A stretch of 64,000 nucleotides of DNA, taken from the NCBI GenBank assembly GCA_030650395.1, contig JAUSDY010000117.1, positions 1 to 64,000 on the forward strand, in the 5' to 3' direction. The position numbers and the translations under genes are program-made. Below are positions 15,821-24,231 of this stretch, piece after piece. This stretch comes from Acidobacteriota bacterium (GTDB lineage: Bacteria; Acidobacteriota; Vicinamibacteria; Vicinamibacterales; UBA2999). The stretch's first letter is position 1; every line of letters starts with the position of its first letter. The notes beneath the pieces are model-generated. The model was not told where the DNA came from, did not search any database, and worked only from the letters and a program-made list of their open reading frames with translations.

Positions 15821-16816
15821 TCAGAAGGACAGGCGGGTGCGGATGGTGCCGACGGTTTCGCCGCGGGTGTTCAGGATCGCGGGGAGCGCGTAACGCGAGA
15901 GCGCCTCGAATTCGCGATAGTCGATGACATCCATCAGGCGCAATGCGGCAAGCAGGACCGGCTCGGATGCGCGCCCCGAGCCGTCTTCGACCTTGAGGGC
16001 GATCCCCATGTGTCGACTCGGAATGGCGGCGGCGTAGAAGCCTTCGGCGCCGACCTTCGAGAAGAGGCGGCCCGGCACCGTGCGCATCAAGTCGCTGTCG
16101 AGGCGATCGGTGCCCGCCACCATTTCGGGATGCGCGGTCATCGCACTGAAGATCTGCAGCGGCGCCGGCTGCTTGTCGGCGACCGCGGCGGCAAAGCGCG
16201 CGCAGCCCTCGGCCACGGCATCGAGCGGCAGCGCAAATGTCGGCAGCCCGCAGCCATCCACGGCCTGCTCGATGTCGTCGGCCTCGGCCCGCATCCAGCG
16301 CGCCACGGTGCTGAGAATCCGCTGCTGCGTGGGATGCTGCGCGCGGTGGTAGCCGCTCGTGACCCATCCTTGCTGGATGGTGAACGCGAGCATGCCGGCG
16401 TGCTTGCCGGAACAGTTGTTATGGATGCGCGAGGGCGGCACGCCGGCCTCGCGGAGCGCTTTCGCGGAGGGCGCGTGCATCGGCGGGTGCGGACCGCAGG
16501 CCAACGCAGCTTCGGTCAGTCGTGCTTTCTTGAGCATCGACTGCGCCACGGCCACGTGAACGGGCTCGCCGCCATGCGATGCCGTGCACAGGGCCAGCTC
16601 CGCGGTCGTGAATCCGAAATGCTCGACCCCGCCGCCCTCGACGAAAGGCAGGACCTGGAACATCTTGATCGCCGAACGGACGAAGCTGTGGTGAGCCGGG
16701 TTGCCGGCGCTGGCCACGAGGCCCTTGCCGGCCTCGGCGATCGCCACGTGGACGCGGTGAATCGACTCGACCGTCTCACCCCGCAGCACTTCGACCACGC
16801 AAGTGCCACTCTTCAC
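15821..16816 (-). CDS. L-asparaginase II family protein (PF06089-type)
   Basis: 331 residues from GTG 16816. CVVEVLRGETVESIHRVHVA opens the family. SFVRSAIKMFQVLPFVEGGG carries the catalytic Arg-Ser-x-x-Lys stretch; later blocks are SRIHNNCSGKHAGMLAF and VDGCGLPTFALPL. This class (rhizobial, Zn-modulated) hydrolyses asparagine in the cytoplasm. GTG 16816 fits the family length, is preceded by GAGGG, and avoids the GGCTTGA repeat just upstream. Confidence 0.88.
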   Translation of the reverse strand: MKSGTCVVEVLRGETVESIHRVHVAIAEAGKGLVASAGNPAHHSFVRSAIKMFQVLPFVEGGGVEHFGFTTAELALCTASHGGEPVHVAVAQSMLKKARLTEAALACGPHPPMHAPSAKALREAGVPPSRIHNNCSGKHAGMLAFTIQQGWVTSGYHRAQHPTQQRILSTVARWMRAEADDIEQAVDGCGLPTFALPLDAVAEGCARFAAAVADKQPAPLQIFSAMTAHPEMVAGTDRLDSDLMRTVPGRLFSKVGAEGFYAAAIPSRHMGIALKVEDGSGRASEPVLLAALRLMDVIDYREFEALSRYALPAILNTRGETVGTIRTRLSF

Positions 16817-16822
16817 GTCAGC

Positions 16823-16848
16823 CCTCAAGCCCTCAAGCCCTGGGTTAT
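16823..16848. repeat. Short array of CCCTCAAG units
   Basis: Two to three 8-9 bp units directly upstream of the asparaginase start. The complementary GGGCTTGA units form the array at 19110-19166 and recur at about 41576-41592 and 41633-41645. Confidence 0.7.
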
Positions 16849-16886
16849 CCAAGTGAGCGCGACCAGTCCGAGCTTCTCGAAATCCT

Positions 16887-17525
16887 TCACTGACGAACCT
16901 TCCCGTCGGCGATGTAGAGATAGAGCGTCCGGCTCCGGCCTTCGACATCGGTAAACGTGTCGACCTTCGCGGGCGGCCAGTCGCCCATGCTGAAAGTGTG
17001 GGCGACGATGCGCGCGCCGCGCGCCAGCTGCCTGGTCAGGATCGGCCGCAGCTTCAAGTTCGACGCCGACAGCAGATATGTCGTCACGACGTTGGCCTTC
17101 GACACGTCCGTCTTCATGGCGTCTTGCAGCGAGAACGTCACCAGGTGCTCGACCTTGGCGGCTTTCGCGTTGGCGTTGGCTTCCGCGATCCGCAGCGGGT
17201 CGATGTCGACCCCGAACCCGCGGGCGCCGTATGTTTTCGCCGCCGTGATCGGGATTCGGCCGTCACCGCATCCCAGATCGATGACCAGCTCGCCCTTCTT
17301 CACATCGGCCAGGGCCAGCATGCGGTCGACCACGTCCTGAGGCGTCGGGACGTAGGGGGCGAGTTGGGGCGCGTCAGGCCGTTTGGCCGGTGGTTGGGGG
17401 CCAGAAACAGGATCGAATGGCCCGCCTTGAGCGACACCCAAGTTTCCGGAGTCGAAAGGATGAGCTGGCGTCGAGACGGCGATCAAACTGATGAAAAAGG
17501 TCAACGAGGCCACCAATCGGATCAT
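16887..17525 (-). CDS. Secreted SAM-dependent methyltransferase
   Basis: 212 residues. Signal peptide (MIRLVASLTFFISLIAVSTP), a Pro-rich linker, then YVPTPQDVVDRMLALADVKK and motif I ELVIDLGCGDGRIPITAAKT, with GVDIDPLRIAEANANA as motif II. Similar proteins (methylate an unknown acceptor after export) are widespread in acidobacteria. ATG 17525 is preferred over 17537: TATGCT at 17538-17533 lies 7 nt before it, a leaderless layout that would use the upstream ATG as part of the -10. Confidence 0.75.
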   Translation of the reverse strand: MIRLVASLTFFISLIAVSTPAHPFDSGNLGVAQGGPFDPVSGPQPPAKRPDAPQLAPYVPTPQDVVDRMLALADVKKGELVIDLGCGDGRIPITAAKTYGARGFGVDIDPLRIAEANANAKAAKVEHLVTFSLQDAMKTDVSKANVVTTYLLSASNLKLRPILTRQLARGARIVAHTFSMGDWPPAKVDTFTDVEGRSRTLYLYIADGKVRQ

Positions 17526-17656
17526 GATGGCCAGCATATCAAGGCTGTAAAAAAGCGATCGGAAAACGGTCTAACCATGTGCCGAATCAGGGGTTACTCC
17601 AAGCGGGATGGCGCCGGCTGAATTCACGAAAATGCCCTGTTTCCGGCCTATTTCCG

Positions 17657-17685
17657 TTGATTCCACGGCCGGTCTCGGCTATACT
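17657..17685 (+). promoter_or_regulatory. Sigma-70 promoter of carD
   Basis: TTGATT (17657-17662), 17-nt spacer, TATACT (17680-17685). The distance to the GTG start leaves about 55 nt of leader. One of the few clear -35/-10 pairs in the window. Confidence 0.7.
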
Positions 17686-17746
17686 GAAGAGGCTCGATTA
17701 ACGCATTTCGGCCTGCCATACCTACCAATCTCGAAACGAGGGGCAC

Positions 17747-18361
17747 GTGGGATTTAAGATCGGTGACAAGGTCATTTACCCGAACCATGGGCTCGGCGTC
17801 GTTGAGAAGGTCGAGGAAAAGACCATTCTCGGAACGACGTGCGGATTCTTCCACTTGAGGATTCTGTCAAACGAGACCACCGTTTTGGTACCTGTCGCGA
17901 ACGTAAACAATGTCGGCCTCCGCCGGGCCATCACCGACGAAGAGGTCGAACGCCTGTTCCTGCTGCTGGGCGACGGCAAGATCGACAACCATCAGAACTG
18001 GAAAGGCCGCTTCAAGGACAACTCCGACAAGATGCGCACCGGCTCCATTTACGACATGGCCGATGTGCTCAAGAGCCTGACGTTCCTGGCCAAGTCCAAG
18101 AGCCTGTCGTTCCGCGAGAAGCGCATGCTCGACCGCGCCAAGGCGCTCATCATCTCCGAGATCTCGGAAGTGATGCAGACCACCGTGGCCGACGTCGAAG
18201 AGCGCGTCAATACCGCGCTCGAGCGCTGCTTCACGATGAAGGCTCGTGCCGCACAGCGTGCGGCGACCCGCGTGGCTAAGGCGGCCCCGGCAAAGGCGGC
18301 GGCCCGCGTCACGGCGGCGCCGCCGGTGACGGCACCTCGTCGCCAGGCTCGCGCCTCGTAG
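17747..18361 (+). CDS. carD: CarD family transcriptional regulator
   Basis: 204 residues. MGFKIGDKVIYPNHGLGVVE is the N-terminal RNAP beta-binding (TRCF-RID-like) Tudor domain. A helical DNA-binding domain follows (about 70-165; DMADVLKSLTFLAKSKSLSF, REKRMLDRAKALIISEISEV). The tail is an unusual Ala/Arg/Lys-rich run (KAAPAKAAARVTAAPPVTAP) that probably binds nucleic acid non-specifically. It stabilises open promoter complexes. GTG start with a GAGGGG site. plsC follows 30 nt later. Confidence 0.92.
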   Translation: MGFKIGDKVIYPNHGLGVVEKVEEKTILGTTCGFFHLRILSNETTVLVPVANVNNVGLRRAITDEEVERLFLLLGDGKIDNHQNWKGRFKDNSDKMRTGSIYDMADVLKSLTFLAKSKSLSFREKRMLDRAKALIISEISEVMQTTVADVEERVNTALERCFTMKARAAQRAATRVAKAAPAKAAARVTAAPPVTAPRRQARAS

Positions 18362-18390
18362 GCGCTTCTTCAAGTTAGACTGACGGCGGC

Positions 18391-19110
18391 ATGACCACGT
18401 TCATTGCCGCCGTCAGATCCGTACTGACCTACCTCGTCGTCTCTCTCTATCTATTGATCGCCGGTCCCATCGGGCTGGGCATCGCCATTCCCTTCAAGCT
18501 GAAGGGCGTGGTCTACGAGCTCGGCCACATCGGCGTCGGGTTGGCGCTGTCGATGGCCGGGATCCGCTACCGCGTCAGCGGCCGCGAGCACATTCCGGCG
18601 GGCCGCGCCGTGGTGTTCTGTTCGAACCACGAGAGCAACGTCGACCCGCCCGTGCTGTTCCAGGCGCTGCACCGGCGATTGCACGTGCTGTTCAAGGCCG
18701 AGCTGACCAAGCTGCCGATCCTGGGCCGGGTGATGCTGGCCGGCGGCTTCGTGCCGGTCGAGCGCGACCGCCGCGAGGCGTCGATGGTCTCGATCGACCG
18801 CGCCGCGGCGTCGATTCAGGCCGGCAACTCTTTCCTGATCTTTCCCGAGGGCACCCGCAGCCGCACTTCGGAGCTCTTGCCATTCAAGAAGGGCGGCTTC
18901 ATCATGGCCATCAAGGCGCAGGCGCCGATCGTGCCGGTCGCCATCTCGGGCGGCCGCGATGCCATGCGGAAGGGCAGCTGGTTCGTGCGGCCGGTGATGT
19001 GCCGGATCCGCATCGGCGAGCCGGTTGAGACGGCCGGCATGTCGGTCGACGATCGCGACGAGGTGATCGAGGTCGTGCGCGCGCGTATCGAAGAGCTCTT
19101 GCGGACTTGA
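18391..19110 (+). CDS. plsC: 1-acyl-sn-glycerol-3-phosphate acyltransferase
   Basis: 239 residues. One N-terminal membrane segment (VLTYLVVSLYLLIAGPIGLG), then the acyltransferase motifs: CSNHESNVDPPVLFQ (H-x4-D), GFVPVERDRR (motif II), FLIFPEGTRSRT (motif III) and APIVPVAISG (motif IV). Makes phosphatidic acid at the inner membrane. Its stop adjoins a GGGCTTGA repeat array. Confidence 0.92.
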   Translation: MTTFIAAVRSVLTYLVVSLYLLIAGPIGLGIAIPFKLKGVVYELGHIGVGLALSMAGIRYRVSGREHIPAGRAVVFCSNHESNVDPPVLFQALHRRLHVLFKAELTKLPILGRVMLAGGFVPVERDRREASMVSIDRAAASIQAGNSFLIFPEGTRSRTSELLPFKKGGFIMAIKAQAPIVPVAISGGRDAMRKGSWFVRPVMCRIRIGEPVETAGMSVDDRDEVIEVVRARIEELLRT

Positions 19111-19166
19111 GGGCTTACTGGCTTGAGGGCTTGGGTGGCTTGAGGGCTTGAAGGCTCGAGGGCTTG
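19110..19166. repeat. Array of 8-9 bp units (GGCTTGAG-type)
   Basis: Six or seven degenerate units TGAGGGCT / TGGGTGGCT / TGAAGGCTC fill the whole plsC-DUF4126 gap and run into the start codon of the next gene. Opposite in orientation to 16823-16848. Confidence 0.8.
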
Positions 19167-19754
19167 ATGGAGATCCTAACCACTCTCGGACGGACGCTCG
19201 GGTTCTCGCTCGCCGCGGGCGTAAACCTGTACGCGACGATGGCCGTACTCGGCCTGGCGTCGCGCTACGGGTGGGTGCAGCTGCCGGAGCAGTTTGCGGT
19301 GTTCGACAATCCCTGGATCATCGGCGCCGCCGGCGTGCTCTACGTGATCGAGTTCGTGGCGGACAAGATCCCGTGGGTCGATTCGATCTGGGATTCGGTG
19401 CACACGATCATTCGCCCCGTGGGCGGCGCGCTGATCGCCGTGGCGGCGCTCGGCGACGCATCGCCGGTCGTCGTCGGCCTGATCGCGCTGCTCGGCGGGG
19501 CGACCGCCGCCGGCAGTCACATGACGAAGGCGGGCACGCGTGTTGCGATCAATACGAGCCCCGAGCCCTTCACCAACTGGTTCATCAGCCTGGTCGAGGA
19601 TGTGTTCGTGATCGGCCTCAGCCTGTTCACGCTGAAGTTTCCGCTGCTCGCGCTCGTCGTGAGCCTTGCGATCGTCGTGATGATCGTGTGGATCGCGCGC
19701 AAAATCTGGCGGTGGCTGAAGCCGACACCAGCAGCTGATCCTCGGATTCTGTAA
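19167..19754 (+). CDS. DUF4126 family membrane protein
   Basis: 195 residues, four to five membrane segments. GFSLAAGVNLYATMAVLGLA, DNPWIIGAAGVLYVIEFVAD, KIPWVDSIWDSVHTIIRPVG and a C-terminal segment with PLLALVVSLAIVVMIVWIAR match DUF4126. Role unknown. ATG 19167 rather than TTG 19164. A repeat-bounded accessory block begins right after the stop. Confidence 0.85.
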   Translation: MEILTTLGRTLGFSLAAGVNLYATMAVLGLASRYGWVQLPEQFAVFDNPWIIGAAGVLYVIEFVADKIPWVDSIWDSVHTIIRPVGGALIAVAALGDASPVVVGLIALLGGATAAGSHMTKAGTRVAINTSPEPFTNWFISLVEDVFVIGLSLFTLKFPLLALVVSLAIVVMIVWIARKIWRWLKPTPAADPRIL

Positions 19755-19756
19755 GC

Positions 19757-19870
19757 GGCAGCCGGCCCCGCTACGCGACGAGAGGTTGCTTTGAGCAAAA
19801 ACCGTTGGGCCCAGCTCATGAAGCGCCACGTAAGCTCACCGGTTTTTCTCAAAGCAACCTCTCGTCGCGT
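19757..19870. repeat. Left boundary repeat with a 31-bp-arm hairpin
   Basis: 19757-19776 is GGCAGCCGGCCCCGCTACGC; the inverted copy with one mismatch is at 23248-23267. Next comes a long hairpin: arms 19773-19804 and 19840-19870 (ACGCGACGAGAGGTTGCTTT and its complement, about 31 bp, one indel) around a 35-nt loop. It forms the left edge of the block ending at 23267. Confidence 0.8.
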
Positions 19871-19903
19871 CTACGCGCCCTCCGGCTGCGAGCCTCAGTA
19901 CCG

Positions 19904-20115
19904 TGCGCGGGCGTGACGCGGAGAGGTGTCTCCCGGCGTTCGCGACTCGTCTCGGCGGTCAAACCTTCACTCGGCACATTAAGCACTCCAGCTATGGACG
20001 CGCCAAAGACGGCAAGACGCCTGCGTAGCCTCCGTTCGATTTGACGACGGGATGCTTGTCGACGCCTCGCTCGACGCTCACGCCGGAAGACACCTCTCCG
20101 CGTCACGCCCGCGCA
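19904..20115. mobile_element. MITE-like element, copy A (212 bp)
   Basis: Terminal inverted repeats of about 36 bp with one mismatch: TGCGCGGGCGTGACGCGGAG at the left, its complement at the right, continuing AGGTGTCT[C/T]CCGGCGT. The inside contains CGCCAAAGACGGCAAGACGC. Copy B at 23031-23237 has the same ends and the same interior in the opposite orientation. It encodes no transposase; apparent frames across it (ending MDAPKTARRLRSLRSI) are repeat translations. Confidence 0.8.
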
Positions 20116-20158
20116 TGTCGCCTGCGCGTGGTGTGGTTGCTGTAAGACAATACGGTTC

Positions 20159-20929
20159 GTGACTGGCCTTCCCGTCGACCCTCCCGTGCAGCCCGTGATC
20201 GACTCGACCCGTTGGTTCGAATCCGGGCCGGATCTGATTCGACGAGACCCAGCGCTGGCGACTTTGATCGTTCGAGTTGGAATGGCGAGCAACGCGCTGA
20301 ACGCCCAGCTGATGGCGGGAGTAAACGCCGCGGCAAACAACCCGGGTGAGAGATTCCGGAACGTCATGGGCGCATTGGTCACCACGGCTGCCGTCACGAC
20401 GGAAGCGGTGCGGTTAGCACGAGAGGAACTGAAAGTTCTTCGTCCGCTCGCCATCGCGACGGGCGTGCCCCCTGAAGTCCTGGAGGGCGTGAAGCAGCTA
20501 TGCGCGGGCACGCATCGAGCGTCGCCGATTCTGGCGCGCGCCCGCAATCAGATCGGATTTCATTGGGATGCAGATGTGATTCAGCCCGTGGTTGAAGACT
20601 TCGGAAAGAACGAGAGCATCATCTGGGTGGAATCAAATGCTGACGACGCCCCCATTCACCGATTGGCGTTGGATGTGCTTGCCCTAGCTTTGCTGCCCCC
20701 GGAGGTCGCGAAGCAACCAGACGAGGCCGCGACTCAGCGGGCGATTGCCGTAGCGCTGGACGACGTGTCGTCGGCGATGCGATTCATTACGCAATTCTTT
20801 ACGGCAGCGATCTATGGCTATCTGCGGCAGTCCGGCGCGACGCGACGGGATCGCAAGCTCAGTTGGTTCCTGAGGGTTTCCGCGTGGTTTCAACGATTGT
20901 GGAGGAGGTGGTTCTGTGAACGCGAGTGA
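20159..20929 (+). CDS. HEPN-like hypothetical protein
   Basis: 256 residues from a GTG. Mostly helical (ALATLIVRVGMASNALNAQL, NVMGALVTTAAVTTEAVRLA). The notable block is ILARARNQIGFHWDADVIQP: R-N-x4-H is the Rx4-6H-type catalytic motif of HEPN ribonucleases, with Asn after the Arg as in many of them. C-terminus basic/aromatic (LSWFLRVSAWFQRLWRRWFC). It sits between two MITE-like copies with an AbiJ-like gene, which supports a defence role. Function is inferred, not shown. Confidence 0.6.
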   Translation: MTGLPVDPPVQPVIDSTRWFESGPDLIRRDPALATLIVRVGMASNALNAQLMAGVNAAANNPGERFRNVMGALVTTAAVTTEAVRLAREELKVLRPLAIATGVPPEVLEGVKQLCAGTHRASPILARARNQIGFHWDADVIQPVVEDFGKNESIIWVESNADDAPIHRLALDVLALALLPPEVAKQPDEAATQRAIAVALDDVSSAMRFITQFFTAAIYGYLRQSGATRRDRKLSWFLRVSAWFQRLWRRWFCERE

Positions 20930-21386
20930 CCTCGACTGAGCCTCTCACGTATAAGTCCTGCATGACGTCAGCAGTCTCGGCCGCTCTGGCAAGCCTGTCG
21001 ATACTCCGAGAGCACGGAAGGCTCGCTCGCGTTTTGCCGTCGACGTGATTCTCGCGTGGGTGCTTCCGTTGCCATCCTTGTTTCCGAGGCGGGCATCCGC
21101 GTGGCATGGCCCAATGTCCACGCCACAGCGCGAACGCCGCGCCGACATGTAGTTGCCACTCTCGGCCGTTGGGAACATTAGGGCAAGGACGTTCGCGGGT
21201 TCACCTACGGCATGACCGACGACGAGGTCGGCCGTCTGCGCGCGCGGACGAATGGCGCGATCGAAGTCGCGCCGCGCCACTGGAGGGCGACGGACGTTGT
21301 GAGCGAATGCCGCTGGTTTCACCTTTAGCAGCCAGGGCGAGCCTGCCAACGGCTCACGTTACACGCGGCGACTTGAGGCGATCCAC
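20930..21386. other. Gap with a possible gene relic
   Basis: No convincing intact gene. On the plus strand one frame reads VAILVSEAGIRVAWPNVHAT then RRHVVATLGRWEH, an in-frame TAG (21180-21182), then GKDVRGFTYGMTDDEVGRLR and ends at a TAG after CRWFHL (about 21330). Composition on both sides of the stop is protein-like, so this may be the remains of a gene with a nonsense mutation. The family is not recognised. Confidence 0.35.
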
Positions 21387-21854
21387 TTACTCCGGAGGCG
21401 GCGATGGTATCGCGATCACCTGCATCGGTTCAGCAGTCCACAGAACCCATGTCTGCGCGGCCGCCGCGAAGACGAGAGCGCCTGTGGCAATGGCCAGCCA
21501 CAGCGTCCACTTCGCGAGCCGATTTGTGCCTTCGTCCGCTTTTTTGGTGAAGTCCTGTATTTGACGATTCAATTCAATCACGGTGCCATTCATCTGCTTG
21601 ATGCTGGAGTCAACAATCTCCGTTGCAGCTATGACCGCAGTCGCAAGCTCGCGGTTGCTCTCGGCGGCGAGCACGGCAGCCTCAACTCGGCTCTTAACGT
21701 CGGCGCCCTGGTCAATACCGGTTCTCCGATCGGCTTCGATGCTCACTTCTCGGATGGCTTGGATCTGCTTGTCTGTCTCGCCGCGCTGAATCTTGAACAT
21801 TTCCAACGCCGCGCGCGCCATCGTTCCCGGATCGTTGTTCTCGTCTTGTCCCAT
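21387..21854 (-). CDS. Coiled-coil protein with C-terminal membrane anchor
   Basis: 155 residues. A soluble, charged helical part (ALEMFKIQRGETDKQIQAIR, NGTVIELNRQIQDFTKKADE) leads into one membrane helix WTLWLAIATGALVFAAAAQT near the C-terminus. Family not recognised. TAAAAT at 21867-21862 stands 7 nt before the ATG (leaderless layout). Between the HEPN-like and AbiJ-like genes; it could be a membrane effector or sensor of the same locus, but this is inference. Confidence 0.6.
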   Translation of the reverse strand: MGQDENNDPGTMARAALEMFKIQRGETDKQIQAIREVSIEADRRTGIDQGADVKSRVEAAVLAAESNRELATAVIAATEIVDSSIKQMNGTVIELNRQIQDFTKKADEGTNRLAKWTLWLAIATGALVFAAAAQTWVLWTAEPMQVIAIPSPPPE

Positions 21855-21943
21855 GTGCGGGATTTTAGCCGAGGTCGGGCAATGCCTTATCGCCGCGCGG
21901 CCGATCGAGGACGATCGAAATCGGTGAGTCGGTCATGGCAGAC

Positions 21944-22954
21944 TTAGCCGAGTTGCTTCTCCGATTCAGTCAAAAACAGAATCGAGGCGGCAGTGAGGTG
22001 CAATGCGAAACTGGCGAGATGCACCGGTATTTTCTTGGGTACACTTCCGGCACCGTGACCTGATTCGCGGTTTCGAGTCGTTGGCACGCCCGCTTCGAGC
22101 ACCGCGCGGAGGCCGCTAAACTCGCTTTGCATGTAGTCGGGCACCAATCCGTGTTTAAAAACGATCTCAAGCAGCGACTTGGCGGTGTCCTTCTCCTGAA
22201 CAGGCCACTTCTGCTTTTCGCAGATCACCTTGAGAGTGCTCTCAAATGCTTTGAGGCACTCATTGAGAGCTTCCCCGTAGCGCCCGTGCCTGTAGTGTTC
22301 ATGAGCATTGAGGAACTCGTGGTTGGCCCCAGCAAAGCGCTTCGCCGCCAATACCTGCAGCGCGGGTTTTACGGTTTCACTATGTAAGAACTCTGAATCG
22401 ACACGTTGCACCATTCCCGATTCGTACTGGTATCCAATTCCGTGTTCTCGGAATCGCTGGTTCAGTTCATCGATGGTCTGTTGAACGGTCATGACCGGGT
22501 GTGCGAAGTTCTGGAGTCGGTAGCGCTCTTCAGCCGCACGACTGAGCATGAGCTCGATCACATCGATTACTTGCTCGGTAGTGGCCTTGGTCCCAAGGAA
22601 TTGAAATACCACCCATCGATAACTAACGTTGCACGGAAGTTCCTTTTCGAGAATGTTAAAAACGCCATATTCGCGCGCAAGGTCATCGTGAAGTCCCTTG
22701 AATATCTTTTCGATGAGCCCCTGATGATCGTTCTCTCCGAACAAGTCGCCCAGTACAAACACCAGCTGCACTCGAAACGCGTTCGGCAGGTCGGTATATT
22801 GATAAACGTCAGGGAACTCGCCTCGAAGACGTTTCTGACGACGTGAGAACAGATTTAGAATCGACAAGGTTCGCTTTGAAGGTCTACTGGGATAGGACGA
22901 AGTCGACTTCAACTTTAGCTGAACTTTAACCATTGCGGCTAAGATCGGTCGCAT
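21944..22954 (-). CDS. AbiJ-like abortive infection protein
   Basis: 336 residues. The N-terminal domain has LSILNLFSRRQKRLRGEFPD, VYQYTDLPNAFRVQLVFVLG, matching AbiJ_NTD4 / STM4504-CBY_0614 type proteins. The C-terminal domain has LLEIVFKHGLVPDYMQSEF, ETTRNRESGHGAGSV-like wording (TRNRESGHGAG: R-N-x3-H) and FALHLTAASILFLTESEK, the abortive-infection C-terminal HEPN-like domain. Expected phage-triggered growth arrest by RNA cleavage. Lower GC than flanking genes. ATG 22954 or 22933 both possible. Confidence 0.72.
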   Translation of the reverse strand: MRPILAAMVKVQLKLKSTSSYPSRPSKRTLSILNLFSRRQKRLRGEFPDVYQYTDLPNAFRVQLVFVLGDLFGENDHQGLIEKIFKGLHDDLAREYGVFNILEKELPCNVSYRWVVFQFLGTKATTEQVIDVIELMLSRAAEERYRLQNFAHPVMTVQQTIDELNQRFREHGIGYQYESGMVQRVDSEFLHSETVKPALQVLAAKRFAGANHEFLNAHEHYRHGRYGEALNECLKAFESTLKVICEKQKWPVQEKDTAKSLLEIVFKHGLVPDYMQSEFSGLRAVLEAGVPTTRNRESGHGAGSVPKKIPVHLASFALHLTAASILFLTESEKQLG

Positions 22955-23030
22955 CCGGTGCTACTGGGTACTAGCAGACACATAGAATTCCGGAGCAAAT
23001 GTGCCATTGCCGCTGCCCGGCCGGTGCCGG

Positions 23031-23267
23031 TGCGCGGGCGTGACGCGGAGAGGTGTCTCACGGCGTGAGCGTTCGAGCGAGCCGACACAAGTAACAAGGT
23101 CAAATAGAGCGAAGGCCACGCAGGCGTCTTGCCGTCTTTGGCGCGTCCATCGCTAGGGCGTTTAATGCGCCGAGCGAGATTTGACCGGCGAGCGAGAGCG
23201 AACGCCGGGAGATACCTCTCCGCGTGACGCCCGCCCATCGACAGGATGCGTGGCGGGGCCGGCTGCC
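23031..23267. mobile_element. MITE-like element, copy B, and right boundary repeat
   Basis: Element 23031-23237 (207 bp) has ends TGCGCGGGCGTGACGCGGAG and CTCCGCGTGACGCCCGCCCA with a few mismatches, and an interior CGTCTTGCCGTCTTTGGCGC that is the reverse complement of copy A. The 20-bp boundary at 23248-23267 (GCGTGGCGGGGCCGGCTGCC) is inverted relative to 19757-19776. There is no gene between 22955 and 23295. Confidence 0.8.
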
Positions 23268-23295
23268 ATCGTTTGATTGGGTAGAATCGACCGGT

Positions 23296-24231
23296 ATGCA
23301 GATCGTTGTAATCGGCGCAGGTGCGATTGGCAGTGTGTATGGCGCGAAGTTGTCCGCGCGGCATGAGGTCATGCTGGTCGGCCGGCCAGCTCACGTGACA
23401 GCGATTCAACAAAACGGTTTGCGGCTCGAGGGCGGGACCGTGGCCACGTACGCTGTTAACGCTACGACCACGCTCGGGTCGGTGGCCCCGGGCTCGCTGG
23501 TCCTCGTCACGACCAAGGTCAACGACACGGCGGCGGCGATGGCGCCGGTCGCGCCGCTTCTGCCCAACGACGCCACCATCCTGTGCGTGCAGAACGGTCT
23601 TTACTCCGAACGAATCGTCCGCGACATGGTCGGCGGCGACGTCGTCACGCTGCGCGCCATCACGCAGTTCGGCGGCAGCGTGCGCACTCCCGGCGTGGTG
23701 TCCGATGTGGTCAACGGCTACACCCTCGTCGAGCCGCACGAGCGGGCGTCCGACCTTGCCGCAGTGCTGACCGACAGCGGGCTCGATGGCCGCGTGACCG
23801 ATGACATGAAGCGCGAGATGTGGCGCAAGGTCATCTTCAACTGCGTCATCAACCCCATCACCGCCATCGTCGGATCGCCGGTGGGCGGCATCTCGGCGCC
23901 GGGGCTGGTACCGCTCAAGCGGCTAGTGATCGACGAATGCGTCGCGATGGCGCGGGCCGACGGCGTCGGGTTCGAGGTGGACTTCGTCGCGGTGATCGAC
24001 GAGATCTTCGCAACGCTCACCAACGTGGCGTCGACGCTGCAGGATCTGTCGAAGGGCCGCCGCACGGAGATCGATCACCTGAACGGCGCGGTCGCGGCGC
24101 TGGGCGCCGGCTACGGCATCGATTGCCCGGTCAACCGGGCACTGACCGCGCTGATCAAGGCGCTTGAAGCACCGCGCGGAGCCGCTGGAGGACATCGGGC
24201 GGAACCGCCACCGCCTTCACCGCGCCATTGA
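23296..24231 (+). CDS. panE: 2-dehydropantoate 2-reductase
   Basis: 311 residues. NADPH site MQIVVIGAGAIGSVYGAKLS; catalytic-domain blocks KREMWRKVIFNCVINPITAI (active Lys and Asn) and KGRRTEIDHLNGAVAALGAG (Glu/Asp of the substrate site). Reduces ketopantoate in pantothenate/CoA synthesis. TAGAAT at 23282-23287 lies 8 nt before the ATG. The last 20 or so residues (RGAAGGHRAEPPPPSPRH) run antisense through the thioesterase gene: the convergent genes overlap by 77 bp. Confidence 0.88.
   Translation: MQIVVIGAGAIGSVYGAKLSARHEVMLVGRPAHVTAIQQNGLRLEGGTVATYAVNATTTLGSVAPGSLVLVTTKVNDTAAAMAPVAPLLPNDATILCVQNGLYSERIVRDMVGGDVVTLRAITQFGGSVRTPGVVSDVVNGYTLVEPHERASDLAAVLTDSGLDGRVTDDMKREMWRKVIFNCVINPITAIVGSPVGGISAPGLVPLKRLVIDECVAMARADGVGFEVDFVAVIDEIFATLTNVASTLQDLSKGRRTEIDHLNGAVAALGAGYGIDCPVNRALTALIKALEAPRGAAGGHRAEPPPPSPRH

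Noticed and set aside
19773-19870. Hairpin considered as an integron attC site, given the IntI-like gene at the window edge
   Set aside because: A GTTGGGC box occurs in the loop, but there is no matching RYYYAAC box, the arms are near-perfect rather than bulged, and the site is 20 kb from the integrase.
19805-20044. 79-residue frame ending MDAPKTARRLRSLRSI, and a similar one at 23100-23372 on the minus strand
   Set aside because: Both are translations of the MITE-like element, not genes; the second is antisense to panE and its upstream region.
20945-21349. 134-residue minus-strand frame
   Set aside because: Composition is not protein-like, and a better (though broken) frame lies on the plus strand.
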